64,000 nt of DNA from Bursaphelenchus xylophilus (taxonomy: Eukaryota > Nematoda > Chromadorea > Rhabditida > Aphelenchoididae), in assembly GCA_904066235.2 (NCBI GenBank), contig CAJFCV020000004.1, forward strand, positions 2,170,001-2,234,000, written 5' to 3'. Both the position numbers and the translations under genes were made by a program. Below the pieces are notes generated by a model. The model saw only the letters and a program-made list of their open reading frames with translations, did no database searches and was not told the DNA's origin. Position 1 is the stretch's first letter. Every line of letters begins with the position of its first letter. This document shows positions 9,997-23,404 of the stretch, in pieces.

Positions 9997-12900
9997 ATGA
10001 CAGAGTTGGTGAAGATTTACGTGGAAAATGAAAAGGCTGACGCAGATTTGGTCCAGAAGTTACTGGGAACTGAGCATGGTAAGGTTTCGAAGCGTATTTC
10101 AGAATGAAATCGTTTTGATTTACCAAAAATTTCGTTTTCAGAGAGGTTATGCAGTTCCGGCTCAATGGATTCGGATTACCAGGACGTTTCTCATCTCGGG
10201 ATACGAGAGTTCACTGAAATAAAGCACACTTCATTGCCACCAGAACTAAAGGAGCAATTGAGAAGTAAGTTATTTTGTTTTTGTATTGTTTTCTGTCTTT
10301 AGGAGGATTTTTTAAAAATTTGGAGACTTATGGGATGTTGAGTATAAATTAGGCTTGACCACTGCGTTCTTGATGAATTTATGGCTTAGTTTGGCATTTT
10401 ATTTCTGCCCGATTGGCGGAAACTGCCCATCTGAACGTTTTAAGCTGTAGACTTCATTTGAAGTTCTATATTTGCTCAATTTTCTTTTGGACATCAGTGT
10501 TCATGGAGAATATCACAGACTTGAATGTAGTTCTGAATCCTGCCTTCTTGACTGCTTGAATTTTTTAGGATATGAGTAAGGGAGAATTAGCTTTCTAATG
10601 GTCTTGTGCACGAAATATATTCTTCCTTCCGTCACCAAAGGAATTGATATTATTCATGTCATGTTCGACTTCAAAAAATTTTTTGATTTTCAGATTTGCA
10701 AACAAATTGCGCCTTCGGCATCTTTCCTGAGATTTACAGAGCATGGATGATTGTGGATTCTGATTTGTTTTTATGGAATTTTGAGTTTAAGTGAGTTTTC
10801 GGAAGCATTGTTTTGCCTAACATCAATTTTTGCCTCATAATGACTTTGATTTCTATTTTAGCAAAGACCTGGCTTACTACGACCACATAGAAAACACAAT
10901 TCTCAAAGTGGAGCTGGTAAATCTGCGGCCCGGCGTGTTTGATCCTCGATTTGCACAAGCCTTGGTGGTGGCGACAACCGGTGATTTATACCTTCTTGGG
11001 GTCGGATTTATCGATGAGAGTCGACAGGAGACCGTGTTTGGCCAAATCGACCACAAAAACCCGAATTTGTTTTTGGTGTTGGAAGAGATCGCCAAGGTAA
11101 GGGTTGAGGTGTCATGGATAATATAAATTTTCTTTATTTTCTTGGGAAAAAATTTTGTGTCTGCTTTGATAAATTTGTGAGTTAATTTTTGAGGGTTTCA
11201 GATATCTCTGGACGGCGTTGTGGTAACAGATTTGGCTTGCACAGTCGATGGAAGAGTGTTTTTCTCCGCCGATAATGATGTCTATGAATGTGATTATAGT
11301 GTAAGTTATTTTCGTTTAGTTTGTTGTGTTTTTAGGTATGATTGTTCTGGAAAAAAAGTTGTTGAAATAAAGATTCAGAATGTAAAACGAATATTGAGTC
11401 CAGTTTTATGAAGCGCAGGCTGCCCCCTGACTTCCTCTTGATGGAAAGGATTTTTGGCGTTGGAGATGACATTTAGAGCTTCTAAGGAGTCAAGTAGACT
11501 TGTTTATCATGATTTCGATTTACTTTTTCCACCTCAACTTTTTGCAGAAGGATCGTTGGTTCGGCAGCGCCGTGCAGAAGGTGAACTGGACCCGAAGCCT
11601 CTTCCCCAACCCATTGTCGATCTTCCAAACCAAGGAAAAGATTGTTCAGCTGGCGGTGGACGACACCCGGCACATTTTGTACTCCCTCTCGGATCATGCA
11701 AAAATTGTGGTCTATGATTTGGGCCCGACTGGCCAAGGGTTCTCCAGAGCCGCCGAAAATTCACTGGATCGGATTGTGGTAAGGCGATTTTTGTGGGTTT
11801 TGAGTTTAAAATGAGATCAGGGAACGTAAGAAGGCTAGTGGAATTAGTTTAGGAAGAATTTGACCGGTTTAAGGTTTTCGTGGTGGGACCCAAATCATGG
11901 TTTTTAAAAACCTGAATTTTGTTAGTTATTTTGATTTCAATAGGTTACCTGATGTATCTAGAGAAAATTTGTAGCCTTTTAACAGATGATAACCGCTTGT
12001 TTCCTATGGCAAGGCTAAAAAAAATGAAATTTTATCAAAAATCCTTAAATTTTCTCCAAAAAATTGGCTTTCAGAAGGAATATCAGTATCAAATCAGCTG
12101 CGACACCTCGTTTGTGAAGGAATTCGTCTCGATATCGGTGATCCCGTCAACACGCTCACTCCACGGCTATCTGGAAGCCATCACAACGTATGGGATTCGG
12201 ATCTTTTTCACTTGTTCGGAGCAATTGCTGGTCGAAAAAGACAGTAATAGAGTGAGTTTTGCCGATTTTCAGACCTTTATTTGGTCACTTTTCATTGGAC
12301 ACCAGTAGTTTTTGATTTTGGAAAAAATCAGGTTTTCGTGGTGGGACCCAAAAAAAAATTTTTTTTGATTTTGTTTACTATAATATGGTATATGATGTTG
12401 TAAATTGCAGTTTGCGCAAAATTCCGTCCGTCCCCGATGTCTCCGCGCCATCCATTTTCGACTGCCAACGGGAAATCCGTCGTTATTACTGCAAAACAAG
12501 ACCAATGTCTACTTCGGAAAGACTATGAATGGTGAGAAGAATTTTTATAGAGAGTTTCTCGGAGATGTGAAAGGTTTTTTGGTTGACTTTGCCGTATTTT
12601 AGACACCACAATCATCGCGTTGAGCACTGCCAGAGAGGAATCGGCGTTATTCGCCTTCTCTTCGATGAATTTCACCTACACAAACCGATTCATCGAGTCC
12701 TATGTGAGTTCAGAAGAGAGTATAGGAGATTTTTTTTTGATTTTTGTTTGAGTTACCTTGTACTCGAATATCTTTTGCGTTGACAAAAGTTGAAAAGATG
12801 TTTTAAATATAGTGCGGGACAAGATCAAGTGGTCAAAAGTGCTTCCGATTGCATCCGGAAGGCATTCCAAATACTAATAAATATCTCCCTATCTGACCGA

Positions 12901-15900
12901 AAATAGTGTTCTTTTGATGAGGCGAGAAAGTTGCGTTTTGGAAAGAGTAAAGGGGAAAATTTGAAGGTATTGAACGCTTCCCTCTTTCCAAAAAGGAAAA
13001 TTTCTTGCCTCTCTCATCAGAAGAACGCTATTTTCGGTAAGCGAGGTACTTAATACAGTGACGGGCTTGATCCAGTGGCAAAAAACGTGCCATTTTGCAT
13101 CCGGGAAGTATAAAAAATGTGGCAAAATGCCTCTCCAAGTGAAAAAACTCCGATTTCAAAAGCAACTTTCAAAATGGAGTTTTTTCACTTGGAGAGGGAC
13201 GTATTTTGCTACATTTTTTGATACTCCCCGATTGCAAAATGGTACGTTTTCTTGCCACTGGGTCAAGTCCGTCACTGTATTCAGTGCCTCCCTTACCGAA
13301 AATAGCGTTCTTCTGATGAGAGAGGCGAGAAAGTTGCCTTTTTGGAAAGAGGGAGGCATTCAATGCCTTAAAATTTTCCCTCTCTACTCTTTCCAAACGG
13401 GCAACTTTCTCGCCTCATCAGAAGAACGCTATTTTTCGGTCAGATAGGGAGATATTTAGTAGCATTTGGAATGCCTCCCGGATGCAATCAGAAGCCCTTT
13501 TGACCACTGGATCCTGTCTCGCACTGTATTTTTAATCATCATGCTTTAGAGCAAGCTCCAAGCTCAGAACGCCATGGTGTGGTCGGCGGCCCGCACCGCC
13601 GAAGGCCTGGCCCTGGAGCAGTGCAAAGTCCGAGAAACGGCGATAAAAGTGGCCACAATGGAAGAAATCGAGCTGGTCCCCGCAATTCAACCCCCTCAAT
13701 TCTCCCAACAGCACATATTCCCGGTCGACAAATTCCACATTGTCACCTCGGATGGAATCCTCACGATTGGACATTCGGCCCCAGTCGAGATTTTGAGGCA
13801 TATCTTGGAGAGAAATGGAACGGAGTCAAAGCAATTGCATGATTGGCTCAAAATCCACGGCAATATCGAGGTTTGCATCCAAGCCTTGATCATCATATGC
13901 AGTGACAAGAGCACGGACATGAACATCAGAGTAAGTGCGGTTTTGTTTGAGGATTTGGGACAAGTTATACGATGAAATATGCCCGAGGAAATTTTTTTTT
14001 GTTTTTGAATGTTGATAGTGGTTTATGGGGAAAAATAGAAATAAACAGTGAGAAGGAGACTTAAATTGTAGTTTAGAATCATTTTTGGAAAGCAATGTGA
14101 CATTTTATACGATTAAATTTGCCTTTTTTTTTGTCTTTTTTGATCCATTAAAATATTACTTGAAATTGTTTAAAACGGGATAGTAAGCTATCAAAAAGGT
14201 ATTTTTCATCAATGGAGTGACATTTTATACGATGGAAAATGTTCAAAAACCAAAAAAAAATTGGAAATCTTTTATCGTATAACTTGTCGCTTCCATTTGA
14301 AATGTTGGTCAATGTGCAAGTAATGACATCTGTTGTCTTTAGGAACCAGCTATTCGCACATTCTTCTCACTTGGTGGCCAACCGGAGCTTGTCAGTCCGT
14401 TTATAGGCCGAGAACAACATGACCCATTCAACCCGAGTAACACCCTAAATTTCGATGCATTCCCAGACCAAACTGCCCCACTCTTGGCCTCCACTCCTCG
14501 TCGTCCACCGCCAGGCCAGCAGCAGCTTCCAAACGCCGAATTGCAACTCAAACCATCGTTCCGACATGATGCGTTGTATACGCATTTCACAAGAATCGTA
14601 TACTTTATTTGGGGAAGAATTTTATGCCAGCGAAGGGATAATGAGGTAAGAGAGATTACTGGATATATGTATATTGTTTTAGTCATCAATTTTTTAAGAT
14701 TTTTGGAATTTTTTTTTCTTTTTTTTTTTTTTTTTTCCCTAAAATAATATTTTGTTCCAGATCCTCTCACACTTGTACCTCGAAGATCTCCAATTGATTG
14801 TAAAACATGTATCACTGTTCCAAAATTCCGTTGAACAGTTTGCGTTGATCTCGACAGCTCGATCCGGCGGCTTTCAAATTGATGGAGAAGGTAAGATAAA
14901 TGTTTTTTCCATGCTTGTAGATGTGTTATACGATGAAACATGTTTTGGGAAGGTTTTATCGTATAAAATGTCCAAAAGTGGCTTCTGGTAAATTATAAAA
15001 TTGTAAAGTTGTTTCGGCGGCCACTAGTATGTCTAGAAATTCTTTGAGAGAATCTGGAGACATTTTATACGATTAAAGATGCCTTGGAAAGTATCCGTCG
15101 TATAACTTGTCCCTGGGCATATAAACGATTTTATTGATAGAACCAAGGTATTTCGTTACGATTTACATTGATTTCATAAATTTTACACTGGTTGAAGACA
15201 TTTTATACGGTGAAAGATGTTTTAGAAGTATTCATCGTATAACTTGTCGCCTGGGCATAGAAACGGTATTATTCATAGAATCGAGGTATTTTGTTACCAT
15301 TTTTCCAGTTTCACGCATTTTACACAGACTGAAGACATTTTATACGGTAAAATTGTTGATTGATTTTATTTCATTTTGAGGTCTAAAATTGGATTTTCAA
15401 GGGGAAACGGAGGTTTCTTGTTGGTGTAGAAGCTTGATCTTAGAATTTTTTATCGATTTTGTAGGTCTTTGGCCTAGTACAATATAAATTTTGATGAAAT
15501 TGTCGCCGTTTCAGCCATGGAAAGGGAATCCAGGTCGTTGGAGAAGCTGAAGAACCTAATCGGACTGACCAGAGAGTTTTTGAACCTGTGGATCATCCTC
15601 CTGGAACACAACTTCCCATGCATTATGAACGGACTGCCGGCCGATGTGAAAGAGCAAATCCTCAAATGGTCCTTTGCCGATTTGCTCTCGAATTGCCCGG
15701 AAAAGACTGGAGTCGACTTGATTTCGGCGTTGATCAAGTTTTATTTTGGAGACGAGGCAAAAACGGAGACCCTGAATAATCGGCTGGCCTCGGAATGCCC
15801 AAGGCTTTTTACCAATGAAGATGCGAATATTTTGAAGGTATTTTTTGTTCATTTGAAAGTGAAAATGGTTATTGAGATTGTGTTTGGTCTTTTGGACAGT

Positions 15901-18900
15901 TGGAAAATTTTATTTGGGAGTTGTACCTATTTTTATGAGCATTTTGGCCTTATTTTAGGTGATTTTAGGAAATTTTTTGAAATTTTGAAATTTGACGTTG
16001 GTAACTCGGACGGAAATGGGCAGTTAGGAGTCTATGGGACATTTTTGAGTTAATGAATGTACTAGTGAGAAGTAATTTTTGTTTTCGAAGATCCCTGGAT
16101 CGTATTTTAGACGATTAAAGGGACCTTTCGAAGTTTTGGAGAGTTTTTGAAATTTTTATTGCTGAACAGCTTTAGATTGTTATTATAAGGGTGCGCGTTG
16201 TGCATGGAAATGTTAATGATTATTTGTTGGGCTATTATTTTGCAGTAGAACAAAGTTGTGACCTTATTTTAGCAATTTGAGGGGAGATTTTGACAGTTTT
16301 GTGAAATTTTGGCCTTTTTCTTTGATTTTGTTGCTTGGACTGAAGTTTAGGGCCCTATATGGCTTTTGGAGTATTTTACAGAGTTATATGTCGATTTTTT
16401 TATTTGAGAGTTTAACCGAACCATTCAATTTCACCTTGTTTTAGGGAATCGAACTCCTCCACACGGCGCGAACCGTGGAGTCTCTCACAGAACGGGAACG
16501 CTCCATCAAGCGGGCCATGGAGATTATGACCAAACACGCGGAACGAGCCGACATGAACATGGTGTCAGCGTTGTTGAGGGACCTCAATTATTACATCGGA
16601 ATCATCGATATGGCCCTGGCCAGAGCCAAGCGCGTCGACCCCAGAGACTATGCTAAAATCGCATACAGAAAGAACCTACAAGATCTTGGAGACATGCAGG
16701 AAGCGGTAAGCTGGTCCAAAGGGAAGATTACATGTTTGTGGACATGTTATACGGTGAAACATGTTTTGGAAAGGTTTTTATCATATAAAATGTCAAAAAA
16801 TCGTTTCCGCTAAATCATAAAGTTAATTTTGACGGTCGTTATGTCTATAAATTTTTTGAGAGAAGGTGGAGACATTTTATACGATGAAAGATGTATTGGA
16901 AACTATCCATCGTATAACTTGTCTCCTAGGCATAGAAATGATTTTGTTGATAGAATCAAGGTATTGCGTTACGATTTACAATGATTTCATGAATTTTACA
17001 CTGGTTAAAGATATTTTATACGATGAAAGATGTTTTGGAAGTATCTATCGTATAACTTGTCGCCTTGGCATAGAAATGGTATTATTGATAGAATCAAGGT
17101 ATTCAGTTGTCATTTTTCCAGTTTAGTAAATTTTACACAGGTTGAAGACATTTTATAAGATAAATTTTGTCTCAAGAAAGTTTTTATCGTATAAAATGTC
17201 GCCTTTACAAAAATAAAACTTGTCAACTGGTTTTAGGTGACGAAGCGAGTAGGAGTGTACAGCATCGTCGTGGACACACTCAACTACCTCCATCGGATTG
17301 CCACTTCTGACGCCCGAACCAACGAATTCCCGATTAGCAAAGCGGCCGCTCTGATTGAACGAAACGAAATCATCGACCGAATCTGCCATTCGGACGACGA
17401 GATTTGCCAGGTTCACCTTTTCCGATGGCTTATTGAAAACGGATTGGAGGAGAAGGTTCTAGCCGAACCGAATGAAACTTTGGAACATTTTATCTATAAG
17501 TGAGTTGATGAAATGGACTATTTTTAGGAATGTAAGAGAAGATTAAGCGGTAAAATGAGATGGTGAACATAAAAAAAGGGCTCTAGGTTGACTTAGAAGC
17601 GGTTTGAGGGGGTATCGTGAGATTTTTTTACAAAAAATCGGGTCTTTTTGCCTAAAGTAATATAAATTTTTGAGGCGAATTGTTGATTTTTGCTTCAGAT
17701 ATGTTGAATATGGAATAAAAAGGGGTGTAGTGATGTTTGCGATCAAAATAAAAGCTTAATTTTGCTATAGATTTCAGATTTTGTAAAATTTTTTACGGGG
17801 AAAGTACTTCTATGCGGTATGGAGTTGCAGGTCGACTCATATATCAAAAAATTCGCAAAATTTTTCTGATTCAGAATATGTAAAAATTAGCTGCCCAATT
17901 TTGGTTTGTAAGGGCGAAAAACCCCTCAGAACTTTTCGCGCAACACCACGCAAATGTCTTTTTGAACAAGTTTTTACCAATTCAAAAGCTTTGTTTTGAG
18001 CTGAAGCATCTTGACAAGCCTTAAAATATCGAATTTTATTAATACTACACCTTAATTAGCAGTTCCAATGTGAAAATTAGTAGTTTTAATTGGTATTATT
18101 AATCAGATTTGATATGTTAAGGCTTGTCAAGATGTCAGGGTTTACTTTAGCTCAAAACAAAGCTTTTGAAGTAGTAAAAACTTGGTCAAAAAGCATTTGC
18201 GTGGTGTTGCGAGAACAGTTCTGGGGGTTTTTCGCCCTTACAAACCAAAATTCGGCAGCTAATTTTTACATAGTCTGAATCGGAAAATTTTGAAATGTGT
18301 CTCGACCTGTAACTCCATACCCCATAGAAGTACTTTTTTTGTGAATTTTTTTTTTCTCAAATAACTAAAAAAATTTTAGGTCTTAATTTACGCTAATCTC
18401 CCGTTTTCAGCGAGATTGAGACGAGCGGAGCCACCATCTACTTTGACATGCTCTGGCAGTACTACAAAGGCACCGAGGAGTACGCGAAAGCGGCGAAACT
18501 GCTCTACGAGCTGGCCACGAAGAAGGCGCGCTCCACGAACATTGAAAAGAAGCTGGAATTCCTCTCGCACGCGTTGATCTGCATCAACTCGGCGCCGGAA
18601 TCCCAGCCGAATGTCCAACTCAAGGCCAACATTCGCGATTGGCTGGACGTGGCGCGCGTTCAACTCCAGGCCCAACAACAACTTCGAGCCGAAGCGGGAC
18701 ACCGCCTGGACCCGAGAGTGGTGGAAGAAACCATCCACGAACTGGATAATAACCTGATGACTGTGTCCGACTTGTTCGAACTCGCCAATCGCTTCGATTT
18801 GCCGACCATCAAGCTGGCTGTTATCCATTGTGCTGGGCATTACGACACGGAAATGATTGAAGGCATCTATAAGAGCATCATCCATGAAGGTAAGAGAGTT

Positions 18901-20566
18901 TTGAAAGACTTTTCAGAGGCTCTAGTGAGGAATGAAATCAATTTGAGATGGAAATTCAAAGGTTTTTGAGAAGTGTAGGGCGCAGCTCGCGAAAATAAAA
19001 TAAGAAAATTAAGGGAGATTTGAGTTTTTTAGGGTAAAATATAACCAAGGTGATTTATATCTGGCGGCAAGGTCGGTATGCCGATGATTTTTTACGCCTA
19101 CTTGGCCAAAAAAAATTCCAAGTTTCAGCGATTTCGGCCCGAAAATCATTCTTGAAGACTTTGGGAAGACATAGAAAGGTCAATTCAAGGTTTTGTTTGA
19201 AATTCAGTCGGTTGAAAATAGCGGGTCTCAGCTCCAGAAAAAATTATTTTTGCTAAGTAGGCGTAAAAATTCATCGGCACACTGAGCTTGCCGCCAGATA
19301 TAAATCACCTTGGTTATATGAGCATTTCAGATTTAGAGTGAGTTTTATTTTCTTCAAAACAGACTCTAGGAGATCTATTGCGATGTAAAATATTGATCTT
19401 GGTTGATTGGATAAATGTTTTTTATTATTTTAGATCTGGACAAGGTGGATACTGAAGGAAAGGACTTGCATGTGGCTGCAAGAGCCTTGGCCACTCGTCT
19501 GGCCCAGCTGAGACGTCAGTACGCCGCAGCTCCAACGTATTTCCCGACGAGTAGGTCCATTTTTTGACAAGGAAAGTGCTTCTATGGGGTGTGGAGTTAC
19601 AGGTCGAAACATATATCATAAAAATCGCAAAGTCTTTCTGATACAGAATATGTAAAAATTTGCTGCCCAAATTTGGTTTTAAGGAAGAAAAACCCCCTCA
19701 GAACTTTCCTCGCAACACCACGCAAATGCCCCTTTTTTACATTGGAACTACTGTAATATTAAGGTGTAATATTGATAAAATTTGATATTTTAAGGCTTGT
19801 CAAGATGTCAGGGTTTACTTTAGCTCAAATCAAAACTTTTGAATTGGTAAAAACTTGGTAAACGGCAAAATTTGGGTTTACCAATTCAAAAGCTTTGTTT
19901 GGAGCTCATAAAAAACCCCTGGCATCTTGATAAGCCTTAAAATATCAAATTTGATTAATACTACACCTTAATTAGTAGTTCCAATGTAAAAAAGGGGCAT
20001 TTGCGTGGTGTTGCGAGAAAAGTTCTGTGGGTTTTTTCGCCCTTACAAACCAAAATTAGGCAGCTAATTTTTACTTATTCTGAATCAGAAAAATTTTGCG
20101 ATTTTTTTGATATATGACTCGGCCTGTAATTCCGTACCCCATAGAAGTACTTTCCTTGATTTTTAGAGATTTTTTTATAATATTTTTTAAAATTTTTTTA
20201 GAATTCATCGTCCAGGAGCTCCTACAATACGCTCTGAACAGCCTGTCGGCCCGATGGTTCAGTGAGGTGATCAGAGGATCGGAAATCACCGTCCCAGAAC
20301 TGATCGAAATCTGCCTCCACGTGTACCGAGTGGTTGATCCCTTCTGGCGGAGGAACCACCAAGCCCGCAAGTTCATGGTCGAACTTTGCAGTTTGTTGAG
20401 CGAAAACTTCCTGTCAAAGTCCTCGGACTACCCGCAGGACGAGCGAATCATAATCAAAGAGAAGTGTTTGGAATTCGCCGCAACTTTACTCATCGATCTC
20501 CAGGACTCCAATGAAAATACGGATCGCCTCACTTCGGTTCAAGTCCGCTTGGAAGAACTTCGATGA
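9997..20566 (+). CDS. npp-8: Nucleoporin NUP155 (inner-ring nuclear pore scaffold)
   Basis: Eighteen exons: 9997-10078, 10142-10264, 10694-10790, 10862-11096, 11202-11300, 11548-11778, 12075-12251, 12411-12531, 12603-12703, 13550-13930, 14343-14645, 14761-14890, 15515-15837, 16445-16705, 17237-17499, 18411-18889, 19434-19550, 20202-20566. They total 1295 codons plus stop (human 1391). The N-terminal half matches the NUP155 beta-propeller: SDLFLWNFE, KDLAYYDHIENTILKVELV, ILYSLSDHAKIVVYDLGPTGQG. The second half matches the alpha-solenoid: MLWQYYKGTEEYAKAAKLLYELA, KLAVIHCAGHYD, VVDPFWRRN and the end VQVRLEELR. It acts in the inner ring of the nuclear pore. A possible spliced-leader acceptor ends at 9989, seven bases before the ATG, and AATAAA lies at 20628-20633. 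Large introns hold families A, B and C and a composite fold-back. The exons themselves show no breaks. The symbol is taken from the C. elegans orthologue. Confidence 0.96.
12810..13526. mobile_element. Composite fold-back L in NUP155 intron 9
   Basis: Arms 12810-13051 and 13278-13526 are inverted copies (shared: CTGACCGAAAATAG, AGAAGAACGCTATTTTCGG, GGCATTCCAAAT). The ends AGTGCGGGACAAGATCAAGT resemble the family A terminus. Family A copy 5 fills the centre. Confidence 0.75.
13055..13277. mobile_element. Family A MITE, copy 5 (inside fold-back L)
   Basis: CAGTGACGGGCT to AGTCCGTCACTG, 223 bp, flanked by TA; occupies the centre of element L in a NUP155 intron. Confidence 0.82.
13957..14296. 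repeat. Family B hairpin halves in NUP155 intron 10
   Basis: GACAAGTTATACGATGAAAT (13957), GACATTTTATACGATTAAAT (14098), GACATTTTATACGATGGAAA (14218) and the complement ATCGTATAACTTGTCGC (14274). The arms are well separated here rather than forming short hairpins. Confidence 0.7.
14922..15358. repeat. Block of family B hairpins in NUP155 intron 12
   Basis: Hairpins at about 14925-14973, 15058-15111 and 15197-15249 and a half at 15333-15356, each with ATACGRTGAAA / TTCATCGTAT arms. Spacers between them match those in intron 14. Confidence 0.8.
16741..17200. repeat. Block of family B hairpins in NUP155 intron 14
   Basis: Hairpins at 16741-16794, 16871-16924, 17010-17063 and 17147-17200 in the same order and spacing as the intron 12 block, including the spacer TTTACACTGGTTGAAGA. 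Confidence 0.82.
17790..18345. mobile_element. Family C fold-back, copy 1
   Basis: Left GGAAAGTACTTCTATGCGGT, right CCCATAGAAGTACTTTTTTT; internal AATTAGCTGCCCAATTTTGG and CGCAACACCACGCAAATG with their complements. In NUP155 intron 15. Confidence 0.82.
19562..20162. mobile_element. Family C fold-back, copy 2
   Basis: TTGACAAGGAAAGTGCTTCT to GAAGTACTTTCCTTGATTTT; starts 11 bp after a donor and ends 39 bp before the acceptor, so NUP155 intron 17 is almost entirely this element. Confidence 0.85.
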
Positions 20567-20815
20567 GAAATAGGCGGGAATGGAAGGGAAATGAAATGTG
20601 AGCGAGGTTTTGAAAGAGTGGGAGGTTAATAAACGTTTGGATTTGGGGTTTGTAAATTCAACATGACTCAAGAGGAAGATTAAAAATTTTTTGGCTTTTT
20701 GAGACTTTTTTGGGGAAATTATGACAAAAAAATTATGGAAAAGGAGTAGTTGACATTTTGGGTAATACAAAAAAAATTTTTGATGTTATCCATGATCTTT
20801 TATTTTGACGATTTA

Positions 20816-21023
20816 CAGTGGCAAAAAACGTACCATTTTGCATCCGGGAAGTACCAAAAATGTAGCAAAATACCTCCCTCTCCAAGTGAAAAAACCCCCG
20901 ATTTCGCGAAGGCGCCCTTCAAAACGGAGGTTTTCAATTGGAGAGGGAGGCATTTTGCCATATTTTTTGATACTTCCCGGATGCAAAATGGTACGTTTTT
21001 GGCCACTGGATCAGATCCGGATC
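20816..21023. mobile_element. Family A MITE, copy 6 (both ends short)
   Basis: Starts directly at CAGTGGCAAAAAACGTACC, lacking the outer 15 bases, and ends GGATCAGATCCGG. Lies between the convergent NUP155 and rpn-7 genes. Confidence 0.75.
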
Positions 21024-21331
21024 ACCTAATTTTTCCGCAATTTCAGCGTCCATTCCCAAACCCCAATTGTTATCGATGATGTCTGTTATGTAATTGGACC
21101 AGTTTTACACTAACTTCTTTCTATTTATTATTGATTATGACATTGTTATATGTGACGTATCTTTTCATGTTTGTCATTGGAATAAAGGTTTATGAATAAG
21201 TAGTCGTCTTTGTTGTTTTTTGATTGAAAAGTATTAAACTATTCGGCAAATAGGGTAAACATCAACTCCAATAATTCAATTTACATATTTAGATTTACTT
21301 GCACAATAAAATAGCTGTATAAATAGATAGG

Positions 21332-23404
21332 TTAGGCGTTGATGACCCGGGCCAGCTTCTGGATTCGGTTGAGGAGGATGTCGCCGTCGCGGATGACGGC
21401 TTTGTACAAAAAGTTCTTGCTGTCCGGGTGATTCATTTCGATGACTCCGCGGACGGCGTCGATTCGGCAATTCAGGGCGCCGGATGCGATCAAACGATGG
21501 AGTTCGGCGTCAATGAAGGCTTTCGACACTCCAAAATCCTTGGCCATCATGTCGAGTCGGACCTGGAAAGAAAAGTTTATAAGTGAGATTTTTTTTTTAT
21601 TTTCCCTCAAAAATAAAAAAAAATCTCACTTACAGTTTTGTACGGAGTCAAGAACTGCGAATAGGCCTTGAGACGGAGAGCTCTGGAGTAGAAAGAGTAG
21701 TGAGGCGCCAAGTATCGGTCAAACTTCAGACGCTCGCTTTCCAACTGGGCTAGACTGATGAAGAACTGATCATAATGGCAGTTGTAAAAGGCTTCGAGGA
21801 AGTGCTTGATTGGGATCAACTCTCCCTTCTCTCCTCCGCCGGTGAGCTGAAGTTAAGGGGGTAAAAATCCACTTGGTATATTCTAAAGACAGAAAACAAA
21901 AAAAGGTGAAAACACTTACTCTTTCTTGAATCTCATTGGATCTGATGACCTTGAGTCGGAGTTCTGGGCGTTCCAATGCTAAAAATGTCAAATTTAATGA
22001 TCAACACCATCTCTTTTGTACCTTCCTAAACTCATAAACAACCAAATAAATGCAAAAACTCACAAAAAACAGCGCAGATCACCGTGTAGAAGACCAATTG
22101 TTCATAAGTCATCAATTCATAAGATCCGAAAGTTGGAACAGTCTCCAAGAACAAAGTGGCCGCTCCTTTCATGTCACGAACAGCCATCTTATACAATCCT
22201 TCGTAGGATCTGAGACGGTTCTTTCGTTCCCAATCTCCACCTTGTTCCATGAGATCCTTGGCTTTGGCGATATTAGCATTGATCAGTTTGTGGTCCAAAA
22301 AGAAGAGACCAACCCGGATCAGGCTGAAGACGAGATCAATTCTGTACCCAATTCCGACCGTCTTCTCGTAGGTTTGACGGAACGACGTCAAGGCGGCGGC
22401 TTTGTCTCCGATTTGGCACAAATATTCCGACTTCCGGAGCCAAGCTTGCCGGACTTCGGATTCGCCTGAAACATTACAATGATTAAAGCAGAGTTCACAC
22501 TTCCATCTCCATCGACGATTCAATCTAAAACCCAACAAACAAAAAATTAAAGACATACCAAGGTTTTGCTCCGCATCGTTGATCTCAACTTCAATTTCAG
22601 CAATTCTCTTGGCGTTCTTGGCTTTCATATCGGCCAAAAGTTGCTGATCAACGGTCTGATCGGCTTCTTGGCACACCAACTCGTAGAAAGGACCCATTTC
22701 GTACTCCTTGATCTTCTGAAAACAGAAAAGAAATGAATTTGTTTGACCAAAACGCACTAAAAAAGGACGGCAGGCAAGGAAAGGAAGTTGATTATCTCAT
22801 AGAAGCCTATTCTCCTGCCTATTTTAGGGTTTCATTAACAATTTCAATATTTTCGCTATCTCGCCCACGGATAATATAAAATCGTGAAAGCTTCGCATAA
22901 CACGGCAGCAAAAACGCATTGGAAAGCTAAAAAAACTGGCAAATCATCCTCACAGAACTTATAAACCTAAGCTCTCCGAAAATAAAACGACCAAACATCT
23001 AACACTGCACCAGACCACAGCTACTCCGAAAAAAAGTCTACAGAATACTATCATCGCTAATTCTCTCAAGTTTGAGGCTTCCGAGAGAACACCAGCGGGT
23101 TCTTTTAACTCTATACTAGTTCTAAAAACAAAAAACAACAAGCAGACACTTACTTCTAACAACAACAACCACTTGGCCTGTTTCACATCTTTATCCAACT
23201 CCGGATGGTTGACCAAGAACCTCAACTGAGCAATTTCCAGGTCGGGGATCTTGGAAATCTCCTGGAAAAAAATATTTTAAGTTTTTCTATCCTGTAAAAG
23301 CTTGACATGATCTAAAAACATAAAGAAAATAAAGAAATATTTACCTCCTTCTCATTATCCGCCGGACTCGATTGTTTCGCGGTTTTGACTTTGCTTTCAA
23401 CCAT
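21332..23404 (-). CDS. rpn-7: 26S proteasome non-ATPase regulatory subunit 6 (PSMD6/RPN7)
   Basis: Exons in transcript order: 23404-23345, 23261-23154, 22715-22559, 22465-22064, 21978-21920, 21846-21634, 21562-21332; 409 aa (human 389). The sequence follows PSMD6 throughout: IPDLEIAQLRFLVNHPE near the N-terminus, GPFYELVCQE, DLVFSLIRVGLFFLDHKL in the TPR-like helical repeats, SLERPELRLKVI, FFISLAQLE, and the PCI-domain end DGDILLNRIQKLARVINA. RPN7 is a structural PCI subunit of the proteasome lid and contacts RPN3 and RPN6. The start at 23404 lies 436 bp from the oppositely oriented start at 23841, so the two may share a promoter region. The stop is 765 bp from the convergent NUP155 stop. Confidence 0.96.

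Noticed and set aside
14339..14941. Minus-strand open frame of 200 residues opposite NUP155
   Set aside because: It is antisense to two well-supported NUP155 exons and has no recognisable domain.
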